From Halobacillus campisalis (GTDB taxonomy: Bacteria > Bacillota > Bacilli > Bacillales > Halobacillaceae): 64,000 bases of DNA. Positions 1-8,316 of this stretch are shown piece after piece. Numbering within the stretch: position 1 is the first letter of the stretch; the number at the start of each line of letters is the position of its first letter. The translations under genes and the position numbers were made by a program. The notes beneath the pieces are model-generated. The model was given only the letters and a program-made list of their open reading frames with translations, made no database searches and was not told the origin of the DNA. Where the stretch lies: contig NZ_JAPVRC010000010.1 in assembly GCF_030345335.1 (NCBI RefSeq), positions 1 through 64,000 on the forward strand, written 5' to 3'.

Positions 1-200
1 TCCTACCTTTGAAAGCGGAAGCACTTCGTTCAGCGGCGTATGGACTGGACTGAGATGGCGGAGATAAAAATAATTCAAAGAACAGTATAAGGGGGTTCGT
101 TCATCTCATATCGATTGGTGTGGTTGGAAAGCGAGTAGCTTCCCAACCACACCAGACTTTCATTGCGGCCACGAACCCTGGTTATCTCGAAACTGAGTCT
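1..200. repeat. Family II intergenic repeat, truncated by window edge
   Basis: Positions 9-68 match, in inverted orientation, the inside of the repeat at 27866-28232 (the part around 28115-28180). Positions 98-175 form a hairpin: GGTTCGT pairs with ACGAACC outside, and GGTGTGGTTGG pairs with CCAACCACACC inside. The copy ends with TCGAAACTGAGTCT (187-200), the same end motif as family I repeats. No gene is visible. The left end lies outside the window. Confidence 0.7.
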
Positions 201-387
201 TAAAGTATCCTGCCAGTTTGCTTAAGGATATTTTTTCAATGCTTCTATTACAATTTACTACGCAATATAAGTAGAAAACTTCAGATTTAAAAAAGCACCA
301 AAAAATGCTTATCAAATTGATATACAACTTGATAAGCATTTCCGACTACATCTTTTAAGATGCGATATGATACGGGTCCCGTTACTA
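201..387 (-). terminator. Gene-free stretch with terminator of the MMPL gene
   Basis: The only structure seen is an inverted repeat, AAATGCTTATCAA (303-315) with TTGATAAGCATTT (329-341). On the minus strand it is followed by a T-rich run, so it fits an intrinsic terminator for the minus-strand MMPL gene that ends at 388. Nothing else is recognised here. Confidence 0.75.
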
Positions 388-2535
388 TTACGAACGCTGT
401 TTTTGTTGTTTAGGTGCTTTTTTAAAAGGAAGCCACCAGTTCCAATCGCCTAACAGCTTCATAAGGCTTGGAACGAGCAGCAGTCGTATAATGGTCGCAT
501 CTATAAAGATGGCGACTGCGATGCCGATACCGATTTGTTTAACAGGCACAACTCCTGTAAAGGCAAAAGCTCCGGTAATCACAATCATGATTAAGGCAGC
601 GGACGTGATGATTTTACTCGTACTGGCTAGCCCATCAGCTGTCGCTTGCGTATTGTCTTTTGATTGTAAATAATATTCCTGAATTCTAGAAATAAGGAAG
701 ACCTCATAATCCATGCTGAGCCCGAAAACCAGACTGAACACAATAACCGGCAGAATAAGGGCGATATCAGCTTCCTCCAGGCCGAAATGACCGCCCTGGA
801 AAAGCCATACAAGCACACCGAATGTAGACATCAGCCCGACGATATTCATAAAAATAGCTTTTAAAGGAATGATGATCGACCGAAAAGCGATCGTAAGGAT
901 GATGAAGGTGGAAAGCAGTATGATCGCAAGGGCATACCCGACTTTCTCATAAATTTCTGTATAAATTTCTTCGTTGAACTTCGGTTGGCCGCCAAAACTT
1001 ATCTCCTGGTCGAAGGTTTGTGAACTCCAGTCAGAGAGAAGCTCTTGTGCTTCAGAGGAGTTAGCTGTTACCGACAAGTTGATCGGAATCATGAGCTGCT
1101 CCTCTTGAATGAATGGTTCAATAGCTGGTTCCAACTGAGTACGAGAAGCTTCGTTTTCCATAGCTTGATAGAACTCTTCTGAAGATGAAATATCACTCGA
1201 TGAGTAAATCGTATTTACCGAATCCACGATTTCCGGTTCGTTAAGTATCTCTTCCAGCTGTTCTATTTCCTCCAGTCCTGCTTGGTCAAGCCATCCATCA
1301 TCTCGTTGAACGATGGCGTAGGCGGTACTTTCACTATCTTCCATAAATTCTTCGTCGATTTGTTCGTAAGCTGCGCGGGAATCATAGCTCTCTGGCAGCG
1401 AGCTGATGGTCGGAATCGTTAAGTTCATATTGAAAACAGGGAGAATGCCGATCACTAATAATGCGAGCGCGGTAAATGTTATGACAAGAGGGCGTTTCAT
1501 GACGGCGTAAGCGAACTTTTTCCATCTCGCGGTGCTTCCTTCACTGACAGGAATAATCCTCCACTTATTCAAATGAGGACCAGCAACATATAGAACGGCA
1601 GGAAGAAAAGTCAGGGAAGCAAGAACAGCAACGATGATTACGATCGTCCCGCCAATTGCAATATTCATGAAAATATCGACCTGGATGACGCTCATTGCCC
1701 CCAATCCTATAAACACGCAGATGGCTGAAAATAGAATGGAACGTCCCGCCGTCTGAATCGTTATGATGAGAGCTTCTGACTTCTCTTTGAACAACAGCTC
1801 TTCACGGTATCGATTAATGAATAATAAAGCGAAATCGATACTTAATGCTAAGCCGATCATAGGGGCGATATTCAAAATAAAAATGGAAAGGTCCATTTGA
1901 TTTCCAATAAGGGCTAATAATCCAAAACCGATTACGATAGTGATACCGCCTATAATCAAAGGAAGCAGTGAAGCGACCACAGTGCCAAAAGCAATCACCA
2001 GGATGATAAGAGCTACCGGTACGCCAATCAATTCTGCGCGCTTTAAATCATCCTGGCTTGCCTGGTTAATATCCTCAGAAATGACTGGTGCCCCTGTAAG
2101 AATAGCTTCGTCTTCGTTTATGACGGATTGGATATCTTCAATAACTTTCTTTTGATCTTCTGGTTCATTCTCAAAGTTCAGCGCAGCGTAAGCAGATGAC
2201 TCACTGTACATCGACTCGTCATCTAAAGGGGAAATTATAGAGGCGCCGACATCTAATTCTTCGATGCTGCTTAAGCTATCCTCAATGGATTGCACAAAAG
2301 AGACATCTGTCTGTTCCCCTTTCTCGAATAGAAGGAGGAGGGTGGATTCAGGGAAATCAAAGGTATCTGTCAATTCTTGTTCGACTTGTTCATATTCACC
2401 ATCGGTTCTAAAACCGTCTCCTTCTAATAATGAAGGGAGTTGAAGTGCAAAATAGCCCAGGGCGAGGGAAGCAATCAGCCAAAATGCAATAATCCATCTA
2501 TAGGAACGAACAATTAACGAAGCGGTTTTTTTCAT
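388..2535 (-). CDS. MMPL/RND-superfamily membrane transporter
   Basis: This 715-residue membrane protein has the two-repeat layout of the MMPL branch of the RND superfamily. There is a TM helix at about 10-30, a soluble extracytoplasmic domain (35-165), a five-helix block (165-320), a second TM at about 350, a second soluble domain, and another helix block (530-690). The motif GLALSIDFALLFINRYREE in the first half and GLSMDYEVFLISRIQE in the second are the paired family signatures, each with the Asp used in proton coupling. Family members export lipids or hydrophobic compounds using the proton gradient; the substrate here cannot be read. It appears monocistronic, with a terminator at 303-341. 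Confidence 0.88.
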   Translation of the reverse strand: MKKTASLIVRSYRWIIAFWLIASLALGYFALQLPSLLEGDGFRTDGEYEQVEQELTDTFDFPESTLLLLFEKGEQTDVSFVQSIEDSLSSIEELDVGASIISPLDDESMYSESSAYAALNFENEPEDQKKVIEDIQSVINEDEAILTGAPVISEDINQASQDDLKRAELIGVPVALIILVIAFGTVVASLLPLIIGGITIVIGFGLLALIGNQMDLSIFILNIAPMIGLALSIDFALLFINRYREELLFKEKSEALIITIQTAGRSILFSAICVFIGLGAMSVIQVDIFMNIAIGGTIVIIVAVLASLTFLPAVLYVAGPHLNKWRIIPVSEGSTARWKKFAYAVMKRPLVITFTALALLVIGILPVFNMNLTIPTISSLPESYDSRAAYEQIDEEFMEDSESTAYAIVQRDDGWLDQAGLEEIEQLEEILNEPEIVDSVNTIYSSSDISSSEEFYQAMENEASRTQLEPAIEPFIQEEQLMIPINLSVTANSSEAQELLSDWSSQTFDQEISFGGQPKFNEEIYTEIYEKVGYALAIILLSTFIILTIAFRSIIIPLKAIFMNIVGLMSTFGVLVWLFQGGHFGLEEADIALILPVIVFSLVFGLSMDYEVFLISRIQEYYLQSKDNTQATADGLASTSKIITSAALIMIVITGAFAFTGVVPVKQIGIGIAVAIFIDATIIRLLLVPSLMKLLGDWNWWLPFKKAPKQQKQRS

Positions 2536-2681
2536 TTTTCATAATCTCCCTTTACTGTTTATTTCTAATAAATCATACATCTAAATTTTCCGAATGAAAA
2601 CATTATTACATGTCTAAAGGAGTGTTGAATTAACGCCGGGGTGGTACATGATAATAAAACTAGTATATGGAGGACCAGATT

Positions 2682-3308
2682 ATGCAATTACCCGAATACA
2701 TAATCAATAAAGCCAATAAGAAGATGGAAGATGAAAAGGTGGAAGGGTTCGTTCTAGGGAATGGAAACCCTGAGGCTGATATTATGATTGTAGGTGAAGC
2801 TCCCGGCGAAAAAGAGGCTGTAGTAGGGGTTCCTTTTATCGGGAGAGCGGGCGATGAATTAGATAAACAGTTCGCTTACCTTGGGATTAAAAGAGAGGAC
2901 GTCTATATTACAAGTGTGGTGAGAAGCCGCCCTTATAAGTGGGTAGATACGACAAAAAAAGGGAGTGGTGGGCGTCGTAAAGCGAACCGCAAGCCAAATC
3001 AAAGGGAAATTGCCGCGCATGCTCCTATTTTAGACTATCAAATTAATGAAATCTCGCCCCGCTTGATTATAGCTTTAGGCGGAGTAGCCCTTGAACGATT
3101 AGCGGGGAAGCAGTACAAAATTTCAGAGGTGCTTGGTGAGCTTATTGAAGGACCTGTCTATCAATGGGAAAATAATGAATATGTTTTAAGCGAAAAACAG
3201 TATGCCGTGTTCCCGCTTTATCATCCTGCTGCTGTGTTCTATAATCCCGTCATCAAAAAAGATATTTATCATTCGCTTGATAAACTTAAAGAATACTTGA
3301 ACCTTTGA
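2682..3308 (+). CDS. Uracil-DNA glycosylase family protein lacking Fe-S cysteines
   Basis: The protein has the UDG superfamily fold: GEAPG (residues 38-42) carries the water-activating motif I, and HPAAV near the C-terminus is motif III. Overall it resembles family 4/5 uracil-DNA glycosylases, which remove uracil from DNA in base-excision repair. Family 4 enzymes normally bind a 4Fe-4S cluster through four cysteines. This protein has no cysteine at all, and the usual KCRP position reads RSRP. I chose the ATG at 2682 because GGAGGA lies 7 nt upstream; an in-frame ATG at 2667 overlaps that site. Catalytic activity is inferred, not certain. Confidence 0.82.
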   Translation: MQLPEYIINKANKKMEDEKVEGFVLGNGNPEADIMIVGEAPGEKEAVVGVPFIGRAGDELDKQFAYLGIKREDVYITSVVRSRPYKWVDTTKKGSGGRRKANRKPNQREIAAHAPILDYQINEISPRLIIALGGVALERLAGKQYKISEVLGELIEGPVYQWENNEYVLSEKQYAVFPLYHPAAVFYNPVIKKDIYHSLDKLKEYLNL

Positions 3309-3309
3309 A

Positions 3310-3360
3310 AATAATAAAGAGCCGCACCACTTTCATAAAAGGGTGCGGCTCTTTATTATT
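3310..3360. terminator. Bidirectional terminator between UDG-like gene and anti-sigma gene
   Basis: A long inverted repeat (3310-3329 with 3342-3360, core AGAGCCGCACC/GGGTGCGGCTCT) is flanked by A-rich and T-rich tracts on both sides. It serves two converging genes and overlaps the TAA stop of the anti-sigma gene. Confidence 0.88.
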
Positions 3361-3991
3361 GAGCGATGGGAAGCGACTCCTGTTTCTGGAAAATATAATA
3401 ATCCTTCTTTGTTGGTCCGTGACCCGTGCTTCGTCTGCTTTTGATCGCGATCACTTCTTCCTCATCCATTCCTGATACGCTGTAAATTTTCTCGTTAGAC
3501 GTGATTGATTGACCACGCTGTAACTCAGCCGAAGCTTCAGGTTTTACAGTACCTATTGTTTCAACAAGCCGGGACCTATCAATACTTTCATCAGTTTGAA
3601 CGAACATCTCATCATTATAGATAATGTAGGTATGGCGGACCATTGTATATGTTTGCTGTTCGCTTTGTGCGCTAGCCTGTTCAATCGTATCCTGGACATT
3701 GTCATTTTCGATCAATTGCTGGCCCTTCATCTCAGTATGGACGGGGCGTTGAGAAAGGGAGGCTGTATCGTATTGGGAGGAGTGAGACGGCTGTACTTGA
3801 AAAATCATGAAAATCAATACAGCAGCGGCCGGCATCGGTAAGGCAGCCTTCCTCCATATTTTTGAATTCCTTGGCGGCTGGTTCGTAGCTTGATTAAGCA
3901 GCTTATCCATCTCAAATTCATCCATAGGAACTTGTTGGTATTTAAGGTTATGATTCATCTTTTTTAAACGATGGTCCATTAGTTCATTCAT
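3356..3991 (-). CDS. Putative anti-sigma factor, membrane anchored
   Basis: The 211-residue protein has a short charged cytoplasmic N-terminus (about 1-46), one predicted TM helix (about 48-65) and a polar extracytoplasmic domain. Its gene directly follows an ECF sigma gene and overlaps it by 8 bp, the usual sigma/anti-sigma arrangement with translational coupling. No HxxxCxxC zinc anti-sigma motif is present, so it would belong to the RsiX/RsiV-like non-zinc type. The call rests mainly on topology and gene order; the inducing signal is unknown. Confidence 0.7.
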   Translation of the reverse strand: MNELMDHRLKKMNHNLKYQQVPMDEFEMDKLLNQATNQPPRNSKIWRKAALPMPAAAVLIFMIFQVQPSHSSQYDTASLSQRPVHTEMKGQQLIENDNVQDTIEQASAQSEQQTYTMVRHTYIIYNDEMFVQTDESIDRSRLVETIGTVKPEASAELQRGQSITSNEKIYSVSGMDEEEVIAIKSRRSTGHGPTKKDYYIFQKQESLPIAQ

Positions 3992-4574
3992 CTGTTGAGC
4001 TCCCTTCTGAAGCGATCTGCTCCTGTAATAACTGTCGGGATCTGCGAAGTCTGGTCTTGATGGTATTCGGGCTCACATTTATTAATTGGGACATATCCTT
4101 CACTTCGAATTCTTCGAAATAAAAAAGGATGATCACTTCCCTGTATTTATCTTCGAGCTGTAATATGTGTTGAAAGAGTTCCTCATCATTGCTCTTATTG
4201 ATCGTATGTTGCTCGGGTGTTTCTGCTTGGGAAGGGAGGTTTTGAAATACCTCGGCCCCCTTTTTAAGTACTCTTCTGATATAGGAACTTTTGAGATGGT
4301 CTTTGCACAAGTTGATAGTAATCTTGTAAAGCCATGTTTTTTCGGTGGAATTCTGGTTAAAAGTGGTATACTTTTGGTAGGCTTTAATAAACGTTTCTTG
4401 CGTAATATCTTCTGCGAGTGAATGATCTTTTACGTAGGAGTAAGCAAGCCACTTCAAATCGTGGCTGTACAAACGAATCCATTCTTCGATTTTATCATTC
4501 AGTGATGCCGCGTTTTTATTGTTTTCTAAAGATTCCTGAGAACCTTCTTTCCCGATCGATTTGTTCCACCTCAT
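3984..4574 (-). CDS. ECF-type RNA polymerase sigma factor
   Basis: Sigma region 2 spans about residues 30-100, with the motif DITQETFIKAYQKY, and region 4 spans about 130-185, with the helix-turn-helix VKDMSQLINVSPNTIKTRLRRSRQLL. There is no region 1 or 3, so it is an extracytoplasmic-function (group 4) sigma factor of the SigV/SigW/SigX class. It would direct a cell-envelope stress regulon and be held inactive by the membrane protein encoded next. The start codon has only a loose Shine-Dalgarno sequence (GGAAGGGG, over 10 nt upstream), so the N-terminus is uncertain by several residues. No convincing autoregulatory ECF promoter was found. Confidence 0.88.
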   Translation of the reverse strand: MRWNKSIGKEGSQESLENNKNAASLNDKIEEWIRLYSHDLKWLAYSYVKDHSLAEDITQETFIKAYQKYTTFNQNSTEKTWLYKITINLCKDHLKSSYIRRVLKKGAEVFQNLPSQAETPEQHTINKSNDEELFQHILQLEDKYREVIILFYFEEFEVKDMSQLINVSPNTIKTRLRRSRQLLQEQIASEGSSTDE

Positions 4575-4695
4575 AGAATAGACGACGCCCCTTCCGGCAA
4601 GGTTTTATCCAACCTATTCGACTCACCTTGTATAATATTTCTAGCATAACATATGATTTCCTCATTTGAATAAGCCAGATAGGAGAAATGAAAAT

Positions 4696-6348
4696 ATGAA
4701 AAAGCCGGGTTTAACGATGGCCTCAGCTGGTGTGATTATTATGTTCTTATGGTGTGTTTATATTGAGACGACTATATTGGATGCCGCCTTGATCTTTGCT
4801 TTTCTCATACTTGTTCCACTCTTGCTTGAAGAAATCATTCAATCCCCCGAAAATAATCGAGCGGAACAGTGGATATGGAACGTTATGATTGGTTACCTGC
4901 CTTTTTCAGGGGCAGGGATGTTGGCGGCATCGCTTCCCCCTGGACAGAAAGCCGGGAGTTGGGCGTTATTATGGTTATTTTTCACTTTACTAATAGCTTT
5001 TGGGGGGTTGATGAGGTTGCTTGGGAGAGGCTGGTTCCCTGTTCATGAAACAATCATCGATATCGGTTTAATCTACATAGCTGCAGGTGGAGTCTGGTTT
5101 GTTTTGGCGAGTGGGGGAATGCAGCCTTACACCAGCCAAATACATGCGGTTCATTTCCATTATGCTGGTTTTGTTCTTCTGGTATTGATTGGATTGTTCG
5201 GCCGGTGGCTGAGTGCTTATAAAAAGACAGGGACGGGACGGCCTTATCACGTATTGGGGATAGGTTTGGCTCTAGGACCGTTATTTATCCTGAATGGTTC
5301 TTATCAACACTTTTTTGGTTTTTTGGTCACAGCTGGCTACGTATTGTTGCTTGTATGGCTTTGCCTATGGTGGCTCTGGTGTTCTGTGGAATTCAAAATG
5401 TGGCCTAAAATGGCGCTGCGGATCGCTTCTCTCCTTTTGATTCTGACAATGGGACTATCAATTATGTACAGGCTGGGTCTAGAGGTGAACACTTACTGGC
5501 TGGGAGTAGGAAGTATGACGAAGTGGCATGGTACGTTCAATGCGTTTGTTTTTTCGTGGCTTGCTGTGGCTGCGTGGAGAAGCATTCATCCAGTGAAAGG
5601 TTACACCTACACAAATTTTCCTGTGAGCCGGCTGCGTATCCGTGGATCTTCAGATCATGGAAGCGGATGGGGGGGCCGGCATTTATATGCGGAAGGTTTG
5701 ATTCATGATCTTTCCTCTTATCAATCGGTACGTTTTGACCCTGAAGGTGTCCAAGCTGAAGTGCGTCGTTTTCTCGAAAAGACGACTGATTACAAAATGG
5801 GGATGACAGTGAGGTGGAGAAGGGGTTTGAATTTTATTGTAGTCCTTATTCAAAGACTTAGACAAAGAGCGGGAGTGAATCGTATCGATCTATCCAGTTA
5901 TCTTGAAGTGGAAGGGGAGGTCGTACCTGTTCACGAGGGTAAAGACGGTAGAAAAAACGTCAAGGCATGGGTGAGGAAAAACATTGATACTAATGAAACG
6001 ATGCTTACAAACTATTATTCTTCCCATCACCATAGGGGGAAGACATTTATAAATACAGCTTACCCATTACCTGTGGGTGTCATAACAGTTGTTCAAATCC
6101 TCGTAAATGATGGAGACGGCGGTCTTATCTTATCGAGCAGTTCGAAAGCGGATAGGAGAGGGGATGAGGGGGTATATCTATCTTTTGGCAATTGGACATT
6201 ACGGACATTTTTATGTGCCGATTTTCATGTGAAGACTGAGCATCCTGGACGTCTTCAGGGCTGCTATAAAATCAAGCTGGGCAGAGCTGCTTTGTTGAAC
6301 ATTTCATATAGGATCGAGAAAAAAGAAAACCACCTGAAGCTCGGTTGA
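4696..6348 (+). CDS. YndJ-like integral membrane protein
   Basis: The N-terminal half (about residues 5-310) carries roughly nine hydrophobic helices. The C-terminal half is a soluble domain rich in charged and aromatic residues. This two-part layout, the length near 550 residues and the SMTKWHGTFNAFVF stretch at the domain junction recall B. subtilis YndJ, whose function is not known. The ATG at 4696 lies 9 nt after AGGAGA; a TTG at 4666 upstream has no ribosome binding site. It is transcribed divergently from the sigma gene and ends in its own terminator. Confidence 0.65.
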   Translation: MKKPGLTMASAGVIIMFLWCVYIETTILDAALIFAFLILVPLLLEEIIQSPENNRAEQWIWNVMIGYLPFSGAGMLAASLPPGQKAGSWALLWLFFTLLIAFGGLMRLLGRGWFPVHETIIDIGLIYIAAGGVWFVLASGGMQPYTSQIHAVHFHYAGFVLLVLIGLFGRWLSAYKKTGTGRPYHVLGIGLALGPLFILNGSYQHFFGFLVTAGYVLLLVWLCLWWLWCSVEFKMWPKMALRIASLLLILTMGLSIMYRLGLEVNTYWLGVGSMTKWHGTFNAFVFSWLAVAAWRSIHPVKGYTYTNFPVSRLRIRGSSDHGSGWGGRHLYAEGLIHDLSSYQSVRFDPEGVQAEVRRFLEKTTDYKMGMTVRWRRGLNFIVVLIQRLRQRAGVNRIDLSSYLEVEGEVVPVHEGKDGRKNVKAWVRKNIDTNETMLTNYYSSHHHRGKTFINTAYPLPVGVITVVQILVNDGDGGLILSSSSKADRRGDEGVYLSFGNWTLRTFLCADFHVKTEHPGRLQGCYKIKLGRAALLNISYRIEKKENHLKLG

Positions 6349-6366
6349 GTCGCTTCAGGTGGTTTT
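6326..6366. terminator. Bidirectional terminator yndJ-like/amtB
   Basis: AAAACCACCTGAAGC (6326-6340) and GCTTCAGGTGGTTTT (6352-6366) form a perfect 15-bp stem with an 11-nt loop. A and T runs on either side suit both converging genes. Confidence 0.9.
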
Positions 6367-6372
6367 GGATGT

Positions 6373-7767
6373 TTATTGAGCGGGCCGCTCTTCTTTCTTC
6401 GTTTTCGCGCGATCCAGACTATCCAGTCTGTTCAATAATCCGACACCAAAGTCTTTATCGACTGTAGGGTTCGGGTTTTCGTTGAAAATGCTCTTAGAAG
6501 ATTCATAGGCACTTGATCCGTGCTCGGAGAAGTCCAGTCCGGAAATTTCTTCCTCACGGGAAACGCGAATACCGAATGCAGATTTAAGGGCGAATACTAC
6601 GATAGCCGTCATTCCCATTGTCCATGCTACAACGGCTAGAATACCGATAGCTTGGATTCCGAGAAGTGAAAAACCACCGCCATAGAATAGTCCGCCTTCT
6701 ACTGCAAAGAATCCGACAGCCAACGTACCCCAAACTCCGCAAAGACCATGGACAGCGATGGCTCCGACTGGATCATCGATGTGGAGTTTACGGTCAAGCA
6801 GTTCTACACCTTCTATGAGGATGACCCCGGCAATCAAGCCAGTTGCGATGGCACCAAGCGGGGAAAGATCGGCCGTCCCTGCCGTAATACCTACTAACCC
6901 GGCTAATGCACCATTCAATGTAAGAGTAGCGTCCACTCGTTTGTATTTCAGTTGTGAATAAAAACCAGACCCAATGACCCCTGCAGACGCAGATAATAGA
7001 GTAGTAGCGACTACGGAAGGGATAAGCGTCGGGTCGGCTGCCAGCGTACTGCCGCCATTAAATCCGAACCAGCCGAACCAAAGGATGAACACACCTAATG
7101 CGCCGATTGGAATGTTGTGACCCTGAATGACATTGACTTTACCTCCGCTGTATTTCCCTAAACGAGGTCCAAGGAACATTACGGCGACGATGGCACCTAG
7201 TGCACCAGTCAAGTGAACGACAGTCGAACCTGCGAAGTCGACGAAACCTAATTCAGCTAACCAGCCTCCGCCCCATACCCAGTGACCGACTATTGGATAA
7301 ATGAAAGCTGTCATGGCTACAGTGAGCATCAAGTATGAACTTAGTTTGATACGTTCGGCGACAGCACCAGAAATGATGGTCGCACATGTTGCTGCGAACA
7401 CAGCCTGGAAGACAAAGAAACCAATTTGGTCTTCGTGTCCGCTAAGTAGAAATCCATCTAGACCTATGAAACCTCCCCCAGAAGCTCCAAACATAATTCC
7501 ATAACCCACAATAAAATATAAAGTGGCAGCGATAGACATCGTCATAAAGTTCTTCATGAGAATGTTCAACGCATTCTTTGAACGTGTAAAACCTGCTTCA
7601 ACCATCGCAAATCCAGCGTGCATGAAAAATACGAGAAATGCGGCAATCATGATCCATACCATATCAAGCGATTCTAGTACAGATGCGGCAGTAACTTCTG
7701 TTTGAGCACTAGCAGCTACTGGAAAGCTAAAGGAGGCTATTAATAATAACAGGATAATTTTTTTCAT
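6373..7767 (-). CDS. amtB: Ammonium transporter (Amt/NrgA family)
   Basis: The 464-residue protein starts with a cleavable-looking signal peptide (about 1-22, ending AASAQT), as in AmtB proteins with an extracellular N-terminus, followed by eleven hydrophobic helices. The pore signatures are present: the ammonium-binding-site helices, YPIVGHWVWGGGW with the first pore histidine, and AVHGLCGVWGTLAVG with the second. It moves ammonium/ammonia inward across the membrane under nitrogen limitation. It lies 27 bp downstream of the PII gene, which would plug the channel when nitrogen is plentiful. The order PII-amtB is the reverse of B. subtilis nrgAB. The C-terminal tail (about 400-464) is longer than usual. 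Confidence 0.93.
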   Translation of the reverse strand: MKKIILLLLIASFSFPVAASAQTEVTAASVLESLDMVWIMIAAFLVFFMHAGFAMVEAGFTRSKNALNILMKNFMTMSIAATLYFIVGYGIMFGASGGGFIGLDGFLLSGHEDQIGFFVFQAVFAATCATIISGAVAERIKLSSYLMLTVAMTAFIYPIVGHWVWGGGWLAELGFVDFAGSTVVHLTGALGAIVAVMFLGPRLGKYSGGKVNVIQGHNIPIGALGVFILWFGWFGFNGGSTLAADPTLIPSVVATTLLSASAGVIGSGFYSQLKYKRVDATLTLNGALAGLVGITAGTADLSPLGAIATGLIAGVILIEGVELLDRKLHIDDPVGAIAVHGLCGVWGTLAVGFFAVEGGLFYGGGFSLLGIQAIGILAVVAWTMGMTAIVVFALKSAFGIRVSREEEISGLDFSEHGSSAYESSKSIFNENPNPTVDKDFGVGLLNRLDSLDRAKTKKEERPAQ

Positions 7768-7794
7768 CTTTTCATAACATCCTTCCGAATAAAA

Positions 7795-8136
7795 TTAGAT
7801 AAGTGCAGCTTTTCCTTTTTCTCCCGTGCGGATTCGGAACACTTCGTCGATAGTCGAAACGAAAATCTTCCCATCTCCCACTTTATCTGTAGCACAAGTG
7901 CTGGTAATCACTTCGACAATGTCTGTAACTTCGGTATCTTCGACTACCATTTCTACTTTCACTTTCGGATATAGCTTCACTTCGTAACGATTTCCTCGAA
8001 AAATCCCTTCCTGTCCTTTTTGTTGGCCGCAGCCAGCAACTTCAGAAACCGTCAGCCCTTTGACGCCTAAAGTATCGAGATTTTCTCTTAATGATTGAAA
8101 AGCTTCAGGGCGTATGATGGCCTCCAATTTTTTCAT
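7795..8136 (-). CDS. PII nitrogen regulatory protein (GlnB/GlnK)
   Basis: At 113 residues it has full PII length. It begins MKKLEAIIRPEAF, the PII beta-1 signature, has the T-loop with the conserved Tyr in GNRYEVKL (about residue 51), and ends with the B/C-loop region ATDKVGDGKIFVSTIDEVFRIRTGE. PII trimers bind ATP/ADP and 2-oxoglutarate and control AmtB, and in Bacilli also the regulator TnrA. It is the first gene of the operon with amtB. A strong AGGAGG lies 10 nt before the ATG. Expression is probably governed by the two GlnR/TnrA-type boxes upstream. Confidence 0.93.
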   Translation of the reverse strand: MKKLEAIIRPEAFQSLRENLDTLGVKGLTVSEVAGCGQQKGQEGIFRGNRYEVKLYPKVKVEMVVEDTEVTDIVEVITSTCATDKVGDGKIFVSTIDEVFRIRTGEKGKAALI

Positions 8137-8159
8137 CGTTAATATCCTCCTTCGCTATA

Positions 8160-8176
8160 TGTTAGTTTTCTTAACA
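8160..8176 (-). promoter_or_regulatory. GlnR/TnrA-type box, promoter-proximal
   Basis: TGTTA-N7-TAACA matches the GlnR/TnrA consensus TGTNA-N7-TNACA exactly. It lies at about +24 relative to the predicted start site and 24 bp upstream of the PII start codon, a position better suited to repression (GlnR) than activation. Confidence 0.6.
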
Positions 8177-8197
8177 CAATGAGTAACGTTAAAACTT

Positions 8198-8226
8198 ACT
8201 ATAAATCAAATTTTCAGAAAAATCAA
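8198..8226 (-). promoter_or_regulatory. Sigma-A-type promoter of the PII-amtB operon
   Basis: Reading the minus strand, TTGATT (8226-8221) is followed after 17 bp by TATAGT (8203-8198). Transcription would begin near 8191. It sits between two GlnR/TnrA-type boxes. Confidence 0.6.
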
Positions 8227-8244
8227 TACCAATTATCTATTAAA

Positions 8245-8261
8245 TGTTAGGAAAGTTGACA
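8245..8261 (-). promoter_or_regulatory. GlnR/TnrA-type box, upstream
   Basis: TGTCA-N7-TAACA on the minus strand is a second exact match to TGTNA-N7-TNACA. It is centred about 62 bp upstream of the predicted start, so it could serve as the activator (TnrA) site. It is 85 bp, about eight helical turns, from the other box. Confidence 0.6.
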
Positions 8262-8269
8262 TAAATAAA

Positions 8270-8305
8270 AATCCCGTGTCATTTATGAAAAAATGACACG
8301 GGATT
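8270..8305 (-). terminator. Terminator of the nrdA-nrdB operon
   Basis: AATCCCGTGTCATTT (8270-8284) and AAATGACACGGGATT (8291-8305) form a 15-bp stem followed on the minus strand by a T-rich tract. It separates nrdB from the PII promoter. Confidence 0.9.
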
Positions 8306-8316
8306 GAAAAATAGAA

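Noticed and set aside
4575-4640. ECF-type autoregulatory promoter for the sigma gene
   Set aside because: AAAAC and CGTC are present, but the spacing is 14 bp rather than 16-17 and CGTC overlaps the leader close to the start codon.
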